A stretch of 64,000 bases of DNA from Pseudidiomarina gelatinasegens (GTDB lineage Bacteria > Pseudomonadota > Gammaproteobacteria > Enterobacterales > Alteromonadaceae): contig NZ_RSFE01000005.1 of the NCBI RefSeq assembly GCF_004025325.1, positions 124,001-188,000 of the forward strand, given 5' to 3'. The notes under the pieces are model-generated. The model was not told where the DNA came from. It made no database searches and worked only from the letters and a program-made list of their open reading frames with translations. The translations under genes and the position numbers were made by a program. Shown here one piece after another: positions 24,207-31,622 of the stretch. The number at the start of each line of letters is the position of its first letter. The first letter of the stretch is position 1.

Positions 24207-25562
24207 CTACGACTTATTCAGCTGTGCATTTAACGAGCTAAACTGCTGCGTCAAATAAGCACTGGTGGAATTCATACTTGCGATCATGCTGTCCATTTGT
24301 GCGAATTGCTTACGATAGATATCTACCGTGGATGCAATGCGTTGCTCTTCACGAAAGTAACGCTCATCAAGACGCTCAATAGTGCTTTCAAAACCTTTAA
24401 GACGACTCTGTATCGGTCCGTCATCAGCGAGCAGGTTTGTCAGCGTCGTTTTTGCTTTTTCAGCAAAACCTTGAACTGTGTCTGAACCCGCTAAAAACTC
24501 TTGCAGCTTCGGTAAGTCGTTTTGCACCACTGCCGCGAGTTTGTTTTCATCAATTTTTAGCTGCCCGCCTAACTCACGGGAAATACCAATATCGCTTAGC
24601 ATTGAGAACTGACCGGTAACCGTTTCCCCCATTAGGGCACTCATGCGCGACTGAATGGTGCGCACACCACTGTCGCCTAACAATTGACCGGGCGTGTCTG
24701 AGCCAACATCGTAGTCGGTCATTTTTGTGACCAGTGTTTGCAGCTCATTATAAGCCGTCACGAATTCTTCAACTTGCCCCGTTATTGCTTCTGCATCACG
24801 GGTGATGCTCACTTGCGCTTGCCCTGGCTTGGCTAAGGACAAGGTAACCCCTTGAATAGCATCTTCCACGACATTGGTCTGACTGGTAATGGCAATGCCG
24901 TTTACGGCCAGCTCAGCATTCTCTGCTAAGGTTTCGGTTGCTGCATCGCTGGCTAAATTGCCGGCTAACGCTCCGCCGTAAGTGATGTTTGTAATACTGG
25001 CCTCAGTACCCGTAGTCGCTGAGTTAAGAACTAAACGATATGGCGTGCCGCTGCCGTCATTAATTATCGACGCTTGCACGTCTGACTGGCCGTTGTTAAT
25101 TGCATTACGTACATCTTCCAACGATGTACTGCCGTCGGCTAAATCAATGCTGTGACTGGTGCCATTGGCGAGGGTAAAACTGATGTTGCCCGCTCCAGCT
25201 CCCAGCTGTGCAGCGCTATCAGCTACCCCTTGGGTTGCAATGGTATATGCACGCGCCAAACCTGTTACGTCAACGTTATAAGTGCCTGGCGGGGTGTTGC
25301 TAGCAGCAGCAACGGTTAAGGCGTCGCTGTTAACTGCGCTTTTTGTCGCTTTATACGTGGTGCTCAGATTTAAGGCGCTGGTTGCATCTTGAAATTTAGT
25401 TAACGCGCTTTGCAGTTTGCCATAAGCTGAAATGCGTGCTTCGAAGCTACGCTGCTGCTGGGTAATAGGTTGCAATCGCTGCCGCTCTGACGCTTCGAGC
25501 TGATTCAGCAAGCCGTTCAGGTCTAATCCTGAACCAATACCTAATGCTGCAATAGATGCCAT
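24207..25562 (-). CDS. fliD: Filament cap protein FliD (HAP2)
   Basis: 451 aa. The N-terminus (IAALGIGSGLDLNGLLNQLEASERQRL) and the C-terminal end (YRKQFAQMDSMIASMNSTSAYLTQQF) are the conserved FliD D0/D1 helices; the centre is Thr/Ser/Ala-rich. FliD caps the growing filament and guides flagellin folding. The ATG is at 25560-25562. A perfect sigma-28 promoter lies 93-119 bp upstream and should drive fliD-fliS-fliT and the two genes after them. Confidence 0.95.
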   Translation of the reverse strand: MASIAALGIGSGLDLNGLLNQLEASERQRLQPITQQQRSFEARISAYGKLQSALTKFQDATSALNLSTTYKATKSAVNSDALTVAAASNTPPGTYNVDVTGLARAYTIATQGVADSAAQLGAGAGNISFTLANGTSHSIDLADGSTSLEDVRNAINNGQSDVQASIINDGSGTPYRLVLNSATTGTEASITNITYGGALAGNLASDAATETLAENAELAVNGIAITSQTNVVEDAIQGVTLSLAKPGQAQVSITRDAEAITGQVEEFVTAYNELQTLVTKMTDYDVGSDTPGQLLGDSGVRTIQSRMSALMGETVTGQFSMLSDIGISRELGGQLKIDENKLAAVVQNDLPKLQEFLAGSDTVQGFAEKAKTTLTNLLADDGPIQSRLKGFESTIERLDERYFREEQRIASTVDIYRKQFAQMDSMIASMNSTSAYLTQQFSSLNAQLNKS

Positions 25563-25599
25563 GGTGAAAACCCCTACTCTTGATACAAACCAGTTTGCC

Positions 25600-25626
25600 T
25601 GAATAAATTCAAATCAAAACCGATAA
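25600..25626 (+). promoter_or_regulatory. Sigma-28-like element pointing into the 3' end of the PilZ/HD-GYP gene
   Basis: Plus strand TGAA (25600-25603), 15 bp, ACCGATAA (25619-25626). The -35 matches 3 of 4 and the -10 matches 7 of 8, with correct spacing. It faces away from fliD and would produce RNA antisense to the gene at 25679-27385. Its -10 forms an inverted repeat with the fliD promoter -10. Activity is speculative. Confidence 0.35.
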
Positions 25627-25654
25627 AAGGCGACGCTAAACCCGTCTTTTCATT

Positions 25655-25681
25655 TTATCGGCCGCAATTTGAACAACTTTA
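25655..25681 (-). promoter_or_regulatory. Sigma-28 (FliA) promoter for fliD-fliS-fliT
   Basis: Minus strand TAAA (25678-25681), exactly 15 bp, then GCCGATAA (25655-25662): a perfect consensus. The -35 overlaps the TAA stop codon of the PilZ/HD-GYP gene. The leader to the fliD ATG is about 90 bases. Confidence 0.88.
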
Positions 25682-27385
25682 GCTTTCTGGAATTAAAACT
25701 TCGCGAATGCGTCCTAACTCTGCCATGGCGCTACCTTCTAACGGCGGCCCCAGCTTATCGTCAGGAGCTAATTTATGAGGAGAAACACGAACTCGATTGA
25801 CGCGTTTTTTTGCATCCAGCCCAACCACCCAAGCAAAATTACCTTTTTCAAAGCGCAATAGTGTACCCACAGGTAACGGACCGAAGTGTGCGTTGTAGCG
25901 CTTAACCCATGCTTCATCAAATTGCTCGGTGCGTGTTTGCATCGACTTGCCCGCTGCAACCGTTGAAATCGCCGGTCGGTCTGGTCGGTTGCGTTGCATG
26001 GCATCCACTGCATCAACCACCGCAGCAGCGCGCGCAAGCTGGCCTAAGTGGGCACCACGTAAACCATTCGGATACCCTGATCCGTCCAGTCGTTCATTAA
26101 TTTGGGCTATCACGTTTTCCCGAACAACCGGTGCAAGCCACTTCACGCCATCAAGCTTTTCAATAATCGCTTCAACATGCGTTTGCATTTCTTCATAAAC
26201 ATCGGTGCTTAAGGTTGTCGCACGCCAAATTTCAGGCGGCAAGGTTCCTTTGCCGAGGTCGTGAACCATAGCGCCGGCAACCACCGCTTTGCGCAAATCG
26301 CGTGGCATTTTCGCCGCGTTTAATAAATCCGCCAGTCGAACGGCAACCGCCAATCCATGTTTTACCCAGCGCGATTCGCGATGAATGCAATGCACTGCAA
26401 ATAAGGTTTCTTGCCGATCATCTTCAAGCATGTCGAGCACGCGGTCGGCATGCAATGATAATTGTGAGGAGTTCACCGGCTGCCCTTGCTTCATCACCAC
26501 CATTTGGCTGTCTAGATAGCCCGCGATGCGCGCCAACCTTCGTGCCATTGGGGTTGCATAGGTGTGTGCATGACGGCGGCTAAGCTTTTTGTCATTTTCA
26601 TCATGAACGCGGAATAATTCAGATTCGCTGCGGCTCTCACCATTACCGGCACTGCGCGAAGCTTCACGTTCTATCTCACGTACATAGCCCCATATTTCGC
26701 GTTCTTGTGGCTTGCTCACATTTTCAAACTCGAAACCAACTGCAAGCACCTGCCTGTCGTTGTCGGTTTTTAAATGGCGCACTTTGGCTTTGACTTCAAA
26801 GGATGTGCCATTCGGAAAATACAGCTCAATTTCTGTGGCAATATCCGGCAACACCCGCGACACGCCATCTTGCATAAAAAATTCCGCCAGGCAGCCGGTA
26901 GCTGACAAGTCTTTTAGGTCACCTTGCAGCTCGACCAACTCGTCTTTGTCATTGTCTTTACTGCGCACATGCACGCCAACTTCCATGCCAATGCGCAAAG
27001 TCGCTCGAAAACTCGCTCGCCGCTGCTTCACAAATATTTCTGTTGGCCAGTCTGCGTAGGCTAATAGACGACTTTCAACCGTGGTAAATTCACGAATGGA
27101 CATCGGCCCACTGCGAACCAGCCCACCCGGTGTAAACCCTGACAAGATGAATTTACCACCACGCCGCAGCGGCGGCGCCACATCACGAATGGCTGTGAGA
27201 TCGAACAGTAAGTAATCTTCTTCGAGTTGTTCAACCAATACCACTGGATGATCTTTCTCGGCTGGGCCTAATAACGTCAACACAGCTACGCCAGGCTGGC
27301 TTAACGAGTCATAGTAAGTCGCTAATTCAACCACGCTATTGATAGGCGTAAACTCATTTTCGGACGTTTCAGTGGCCTCGCTCAC
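25679..27385 (-). CDS. YcgR-type flagellar brake / PilZ protein fused to a degenerate HD-GYP domain
   Basis: 568 aa. Residues about 1-115 resemble the YcgR N-terminal domain. A PilZ domain (about 118-235) follows with RxxxR as R123-ASF-R127 and DLSATG at 159-164, the c-di-GMP contact motifs. Residues about 310-530 form an HD-GYP domain with H343, HD at 375-376, H403 and LDGSGYP at 433-439. The two histidines of the usual HHExxDGxGYP are replaced (QINERLDGSGYP), so metal binding and phosphodiesterase activity may be lost. Start is GTG at 27383-27385 after AAGGAGCATCGC. A perfect sigma-28 promoter lies upstream. I infer a motor-linked c-di-GMP sensor. Confidence 0.87.
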   Translation of the reverse strand: MSEATETSENEFTPINSVVELATYYDSLSQPGVAVLTLLGPAEKDHPVVLVEQLEEDYLLFDLTAIRDVAPPLRRGGKFILSGFTPGGLVRSGPMSIREFTTVESRLLAYADWPTEIFVKQRRASFRATLRIGMEVGVHVRSKDNDKDELVELQGDLKDLSATGCLAEFFMQDGVSRVLPDIATEIELYFPNGTSFEVKAKVRHLKTDNDRQVLAVGFEFENVSKPQEREIWGYVREIEREASRSAGNGESRSESELFRVHDENDKKLSRRHAHTYATPMARRLARIAGYLDSQMVVMKQGQPVNSSQLSLHADRVLDMLEDDRQETLFAVHCIHRESRWVKHGLAVAVRLADLLNAAKMPRDLRKAVVAGAMVHDLGKGTLPPEIWRATTLSTDVYEEMQTHVEAIIEKLDGVKWLAPVVRENVIAQINERLDGSGYPNGLRGAHLGQLARAAAVVDAVDAMQRNRPDRPAISTVAAGKSMQTRTEQFDEAWVKRYNAHFGPLPVGTLLRFEKGNFAWVVGLDAKKRVNRVRVSPHKLAPDDKLGPPLEGSAMAELGRIREVLIPES

Positions 27386-27425
27386 GCGATGCTCCTTTCC
27401 ATTATTGTATTTTTATATATTCCGT

Positions 27426-27452
27426 TTATCGGCAGAGCGCCGAGTGCCTTTA
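27426..27452 (-). promoter_or_regulatory. Sigma-28 (FliA) promoter for the PilZ/HD-GYP gene
   Basis: Minus strand TAAA (27449-27452), 15 bp, GCCGATAA (27426-27433): perfect consensus, 41 bp before the GTG start. It lies back to back with the fliC promoter, with 58 bp between the two -35 elements. Confidence 0.88.
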
Positions 27453-27510
27453 ATATAGCAAGCGCCCGATAAGCTTTGAAAAAAAAATTCAACTTTCTGA
27501 AAAATATTTC

Positions 27511-27537
27511 TAAAGGTTTTCATTAAGTCACCGATAA
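27511..27537 (+). promoter_or_regulatory. Sigma-28 (FliA) promoter for fliC
   Basis: Plus strand TAAA (27511-27514), 15 bp, ACCGATAA (27530-27537), one mismatch to consensus. The A-rich stretch just upstream (27479-27505) could act as an UP element. It lies about 60 bp before the flagellin ATG. Confidence 0.88.
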
Positions 27538-27596
27538 CCCTCTGTGACGGCAGGCCAAACATGGCAGCCTAATTTGGAAACAGAAGGAATAAGACT

Positions 27597-28421
27597 ATGT
27601 CAGTTATCAATACAAACATGACCTCGCTGATTGGTCAGCAAAACCTCCAGAAGTCACAGTCTTCACTGCAAACTTCTATGGAGCGTCTGTCTTCAGGCCT
27701 GCGTATTAACAGCGCCAAAGACGATGCAGCTGGTCAAGCAATTGCAAACCGAATGACTGCACAAATCACCGGTATGCGCCAAGCACAGCGTAACGCAAAC
27801 GACGGTATCTCTATGGTGCAAACCATGGAAGGTGGCTTAAACCAAATCAATGACAACTTGCAGCGTATCCGTGAGTTGGCAGTTCAAGCAGCGTCAGATA
27901 CCAACAGTGCCGATGACCGCGCGTCAATCCAAACTGAAATCACTGAACGTGTTGCGGAAATTGATCGTATCGCTGGTGGCGCAAGCTTCAACGGCACGAA
28001 CTTGTTAGACGGTAGCGCTTTAGCACCACTGCAAATTCAAGTGGGTTCAAACACTACCGCAAACGACTCAATTCAAGTTGCAACAGTTGATGCTACGTCA
28101 GCAACATTAGGCGTTGGTGCATTAGCTGTTACCGACGCGGCAAGTGCTCAAGCAGCAATTGACTCAGTTGACACCGCGTTGTCAACAATCGACACGTCAC
28201 GCAGCACCCTTGGTGCCACGTTAAACCGTTTCGATTCAGTTGTTGAAAACTTAGCAACAACTTCAACCAACTTGTCTGCTGCACGTTCACGTATCGAAGA
28301 TGCTGACTATGCAGTTGAAGTATCAAACATGACCCGTGCGCAAATCTTGCAACAGGCTGGTACTTCAGTATTAGCACAGGCGAACCAGGTTCCTCAATCA
28401 GTATTGTCACTGTTGGGTTAA
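27597..28421 (+). CDS. fliC: Flagellin FliC
   Basis: 274 aa, a short flagellin consisting almost entirely of the conserved D0/D1 helices. The N-terminal motifs are INTNMTSL, SSGLRINSAKDDAAG and QRNANDGISMVQT; the C-terminal end has RSRIEDADYAVEVSNMTRAQIL and ends SVLSLLG. The central variable domain is only about 60-70 residues, so the filament should have little outer decoration. AGAAGGAATAAGACT precedes the ATG. Its own sigma-28 promoter and a strong terminator make it largely monocistronic. It is the only flagellin gene in the window. Confidence 0.97.
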   Translation: MSVINTNMTSLIGQQNLQKSQSSLQTSMERLSSGLRINSAKDDAAGQAIANRMTAQITGMRQAQRNANDGISMVQTMEGGLNQINDNLQRIRELAVQAASDTNSADDRASIQTEITERVAEIDRIAGGASFNGTNLLDGSALAPLQIQVGSNTTANDSIQVATVDATSATLGVGALAVTDAASAQAAIDSVDTALSTIDTSRSTLGATLNRFDSVVENLATTSTNLSAARSRIEDADYAVEVSNMTRAQILQQAGTSVLAQANQVPQSVLSLLG

Positions 28422-28444
28422 TCTTCGCTTCGTAAGACGATTTA

Positions 28445-28473
28445 ACAGGCTCCTTCGGGGGCCTGTTTTGTTT
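28445..28473 (+). terminator. Rho-independent terminator of fliC
   Basis: ACAGGCTCC (28445-28453), a TTCG tetraloop (28454-28457) and GGGGCCTGT (28458-28466), one G-T wobble, then TTTTGTTT. The UUCG loop gives a very stable hairpin. Confidence 0.93.
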
Positions 28474-28501
28474 CTAGTAACAGTTAGCAAGAGCACGATT
28501 C

Positions 28502-28852
28502 ATGAACGCTACAGGCTCGCGGATATCGTCAGAAAACCTCATTAACGACGTTATCCCAAAATTAAAAACGGTCGAATTTATTCTCGACACCAAGCTTCGC
28601 GCGATTATTGCGAACAGCAAAGATGCGTCACAACGCAGCCGCTATGAAGTTTTACAACAAGAATTTCAACTTGAACTGATGATGATTCAAATGAACCTTG
28701 AGCATCTATTAAATCGTTATGCAGACATCTTGCAGCCAGCAGGTAAACGCCCAGAAAACACCCTGCTTGATCTGGACGACAGTGAGCAAGTTGCGCTTAC
28801 CGCCGTCGCTAATTTATACCGTAAAGTTAGTGAGTTCGCGTCAAAACTCTAG
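28502..28852 (+). CDS. Uncharacterised small helical protein between fliC and flaG
   Basis: 116 aa, no signal peptide and no membrane segment. Apart from a short stretch near residues 82-95 it looks helical, with heptad-like runs (LKTVEFILDTKLRAIIA, YEVLQQEFQLELMMIQMNLEHLLNRYADIL). I recognise no family. It lies 30 bp after the fliC terminator, so either read-through or a promoter I did not find must express it. Its size, acidity and place among late genes would suit an export chaperone or filament accessory protein, but that is a guess. Confidence 0.65.
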   Translation: MNATGSRISSENLINDVIPKLKTVEFILDTKLRAIIANSKDASQRSRYEVLQQEFQLELMMIQMNLEHLLNRYADILQPAGKRPENTLLDLDDSEQVALTAVANLYRKVSEFASKL

Positions 28853-28869
28853 CTCACCTGATACGCGTC

Positions 28870-28896
28870 TAAAGTTTGTACAGTAGCTGCCGATAA
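28870..28896 (+). promoter_or_regulatory. Sigma-28 (FliA) promoter for flaG
   Basis: Plus strand TAAA (28870-28873), 15 bp, GCCGATAA (28889-28896): perfect consensus. It lies 44 bp before the flaG ATG. Confidence 0.88.
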
Positions 28897-28940
28897 CTTG
28901 AATGAAGCGAAAATTGTTTCGTCTATTTTGGAGATACTCT

Positions 28941-29288
28941 ATGGCCTCGCCAATCAATGAAGCGACTACAAACTGGCCCGTAACTCATGCCGCGGCAGAA
29001 CGCCAGCGCTTAGACCGTGTGTTACAACAGCTTCCCGCCGTTCGACAAAGTGAAGTTCAACGCGAGTTAAAGCGTGATGAGCTAATTAAACCGGTGCAGC
29101 AAATTAACGAAGTCATGAACAACTACGGCATTCATTTTGAATTGCACGATGAGGCTGGGAAAATCGTGGTGAAAATTGTCAGTCAGGAATCCGGTGAAGT
29201 CATTCGTCAAATTCCAACTGAAGAAGTCATCCGTGTTGCAGAGCATCTTCATACCATGTCAGGTTTGCTCGTAAGAGAAGAGGCATAA
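28941..29288 (+). CDS. flaG: Flagellar protein FlaG
   Basis: 115 aa. The C-terminal half carries the FlaG pattern: INEVMNNYGIHFELHDEAGKIVVKIVSQESGEVIRQIPTEEV-like beta-hairpin, here at about residues 53-97. The N-terminal half is polar and probably unfolded. FlaG influences filament length in other bacteria. The ATG at 28941 follows GGAGATACTCT; an earlier in-frame codon at 28902 has no such site and lies just 5 bp past the promoter -10. Gene is expressed from its own sigma-28 promoter and ends convergently with fliE. Confidence 0.87.
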   Translation: MASPINEATTNWPVTHAAAERQRLDRVLQQLPAVRQSEVQRELKRDELIKPVQQINEVMNNYGIHFELHDEAGKIVVKIVSQESGEVIRQIPTEEVIRVAEHLHTMSGLLVREEA

Positions 29289-29297
29289 TGCCTCTTC
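29277..29297. repeat. Hairpin between the convergent flaG and fliE genes
   Basis: GAAGAGGCA (29277-29285) and TGCCTCTTC (29289-29297) form a perfect 9-bp stem with the flaG stop codon TAA as the three-base loop. No T tract follows on either strand, so it may protect or slow transcripts rather than act as a standard terminator. Confidence 0.5.
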
Positions 29298-29309
29298 TGT
29301 AAGCGCCCA

Positions 29310-29642
29310 TTAAACCTGCATATTCATAATATCTTTATAAGCACTCACCAACTTATTGCGCACTTGCACACCCATTTCAAAGGCAAGCCCTGCTTTTTGT
29401 TTGTCTACCATAACCTGGTTTAGCGATACGTTTGGATCACCCAGCTGAAACGCCGTGGTATTCGCTGCTGCGGTTTGCTGCAGTGCATTAATGCGGTCAA
29501 TTGAATTTTTCAATTCCCCGGCAAAACCACCCGTTTGTACGCCAGGCTGCACATTCAAATTTACCTGCGCTGCAGGCGCCGCCACTTCTGTTTTCATCGC
29601 CTGCATTTGCTGTAAGGCGGTTTGTATGGCCGGTACGCTCAT
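29310..29642 (-). CDS. fliE: Flagellar basal body MS ring-rod junction protein FliE
   Basis: 110 aa. The C-terminal region is the FliE hallmark: NVSLNQVMVDKQKAGLAFEM followed by VQVRNKLVSAYKDIMNMQV. FliE joins the MS ring (FliF) to the proximal rod and is one of the first export substrates. The ATG at 29640-29642 follows GAAGGAAAGGGTC; a longer frame from 29789 is not needed. It is transcribed away from fliF, the same divergent arrangement as in E. coli and Salmonella. Confidence 0.95.
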   Translation of the reverse strand: MSVPAIQTALQQMQAMKTEVAAPAAQVNLNVQPGVQTGGFAGELKNSIDRINALQQTAAANTTAFQLGDPNVSLNQVMVDKQKAGLAFEMGVQVRNKLVSAYKDIMNMQV

Positions 29643-29726
29643 GACCCTTTCCTTCTTCTGACAATCTTCAATGGGATTTTTAGTGCCACCAAATTTAACA
29701 GCATCAAGGTTAACTGAAGCGATCAA

Positions 29727-29748
29727 AAGCGCATAAAAAAGTGCGCTT
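29727..29748. repeat. Inverted repeat in the fliE-fliF divergent region
   Basis: AAGCGCA (29727-29733) and TGCGCTT (29742-29748) flank an A-rich 8-bp centre. It lies in the 225-bp region that must hold the class II promoters for fliE and fliF, so it is a candidate activator site; FlhDC binding is a guess. Confidence 0.35.
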
Positions 29749-29867
29749 ATTGTCCCTTTGAGTTGCATTGCGGTGGGCATAATGTGCACTAGATAATTCC
29801 CCCTGCTTGCAGCTTAGCAACGTTCAAGCAGGCCAGGTAATGACTGATACAGCAGCCGAGACAATTC

Positions 29868-31622
29868 ATGGACGCAACGCAAGCACAACCGATAAACAAC
29901 AGCACACAAGCGCAGCCAGCGGCGCAGCAGTGGCTGACAAAACTCAGACAAAGTGGGTTGGTACCGCTATTGGTTGGCGGCGCGGCGTTTATTGGTTTGG
30001 TTTTTGCGTTGGTGCTATGGGCCAGTGCTCCTGAATACCGTGTGTTGTATAGCAATTTAAGTGAAGCCGACGGTGGGCGCATCATTAATGAACTTGATAC
30101 TCGCCAAATACCCTATCAACTGAATGGTGCTGGCACGATTCTAGTTGCTAGCGACCAAGTGCATAAATTACGGCTGCAAATGGCCGAGCAAGGGCTGCCA
30201 GAGGGCGGTAATGCTGGCTTCGCGCTGATGGACAACCAAGCCTTTGGTATCAGTCAGTTTGCCGAGCAAGTGAATTTCCAGCGCGCATTGGAAGGTGAAC
30301 TTGCTAGCTCGATGGAGTCTCTGGGTCCCGTGCAAACCGCGCGGGTTCATTTGGCTATGGCGAAAGCTTCAGTATTTGTGCGTGAACGTGAGCCTGCAAA
30401 AGCCTCGGTTATTCTGACCTTACAACCTGGCCGCAAGCTCGGTGAAGGCCAAGTACAGGCGATTATTCATATGGTATCAAGCAGCGTCCCTGAGTTGGCC
30501 CCAGACAACGTTACCGTTGTTGACCAATATGGCGCGCTGCTGTCGCAAACAAACGGTGAAGACGCCTTAAGTGGCACCAAGTTGGACTACATCCAACAAG
30601 TCGAACGTTCTTATCAGCAACGCATTGAAAGCATCTTATTACCCATATTAGGCCGCGAAAACGTGAAGGCGCAGGTTGTTGCGCAAATTGATTTTGCCAA
30701 GCGCGAAGCGACAGCTGAACGCTATACGCCTAACCAAACACCTGACTCCGCAGCAATTCGTAGTATTCAACGCAACCTGAACCTACAGGGCACCGGCAAT
30801 GGTGCTATGGGCGTACCGGGCGCACTTACCAATACACCGCCAGGAGTTGAGCCTTCGCCAATTGAAGCGGCCGAAGGCGACGAAGCTGCAACCGAAACAA
30901 CGCAAGGCAACCGCGCCGTGCAGCAAGATCAAGTCGTGAATTATGAAGTTGACCGTTTTATTGAGCACGTTGACCACCAGCGAGGTCAGCTTGAGCGCTT
31001 ATCGGTAGCCGTTGTGGTTAACCATCGCACGACCATTGACGAGGAAGGTATAGAGCAGCTGGTACCGCGCAGCCCTGAGGAACTCGATTACATCAACCGC
31101 TTGGTGCGCCAAGCCATGGGGTTCTCCGAACAACGCGGCGATGAAATTGAAGTGGTTAATAGTCCCTTCATTCTTGATAAAGAGATTGTTGATGACATCG
31201 CATGGTATCAGCAACCGGCAATGCTGCAACTGGCTCAGAATATTGTTCGTTACGTGTTGGCTGGGCTAGGCATCTTATTGTTATATCTTTTGCTGCTGCG
31301 GCCTTTACTAAAACGTTTTGTACAGCATGAAGAATCCACAGGTGCGGTACCAAACAGGAATCGAAATGGCAATCTTCGTGCCGTTGTTGGCGATGACGAT
31401 GACTTGGACGAACTGCCCATAACCCGCCGCCGTCGCGCGGAAAACGATGCTATGGGTGACGAAGGTGACAGTGATACCGGCGAATCTTTCCACTGGCCGC
31501 AGCAACGTCAGAACAAAGGTTATACGCAAGCACTGGCGAAAGCCAAAGAGGTTGCGCAATCAAATCCACGTCAGGTAGCACGTATTTTACAAAATTGGAT
31601 GAACGAAGATGACCACGTCTAA
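29868..31622 (+). CDS. fliF: Flagellar MS-ring protein FliF
   Basis: 584 aa. The first membrane helix (about 30-52) is followed by the ring-building YscJ/FliF region (YRVLYSNLSEADGGRII, GIPYQL-type strand, FAEQVNFQRALEGELA). A second membrane helix lies near residues 453-475. The C-terminal tail ends in TQALAKAKEVAQSNPRQVARILQNW, which binds FliG. It opens the long fliF-fliR transcription unit and overlaps fliG by 14 bp. Confidence 0.97.
   Translation: MDATQAQPINNSTQAQPAAQQWLTKLRQSGLVPLLVGGAAFIGLVFALVLWASAPEYRVLYSNLSEADGGRIINELDTRQIPYQLNGAGTILVASDQVHKLRLQMAEQGLPEGGNAGFALMDNQAFGISQFAEQVNFQRALEGELASSMESLGPVQTARVHLAMAKASVFVREREPAKASVILTLQPGRKLGEGQVQAIIHMVSSSVPELAPDNVTVVDQYGALLSQTNGEDALSGTKLDYIQQVERSYQQRIESILLPILGRENVKAQVVAQIDFAKREATAERYTPNQTPDSAAIRSIQRNLNLQGTGNGAMGVPGALTNTPPGVEPSPIEAAEGDEAATETTQGNRAVQQDQVVNYEVDRFIEHVDHQRGQLERLSVAVVVNHRTTIDEEGIEQLVPRSPEELDYINRLVRQAMGFSEQRGDEIEVVNSPFILDKEIVDDIAWYQQPAMLQLAQNIVRYVLAGLGILLLYLLLLRPLLKRFVQHEESTGAVPNRNRNGNLRAVVGDDDDLDELPITRRRRAENDAMGDEGDSDTGESFHWPQQRQNKGYTQALAKAKEVAQSNPRQVARILQNWMNEDDHV

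Noticed and set aside
27465-27472. CCCGATAA as a third FliA -10 box in the fliC upstream region
   Set aside because: The four bases at the correct -35 distance (27446-27449) read GCCT, not TAAA, and the -10 has the wrong first base.
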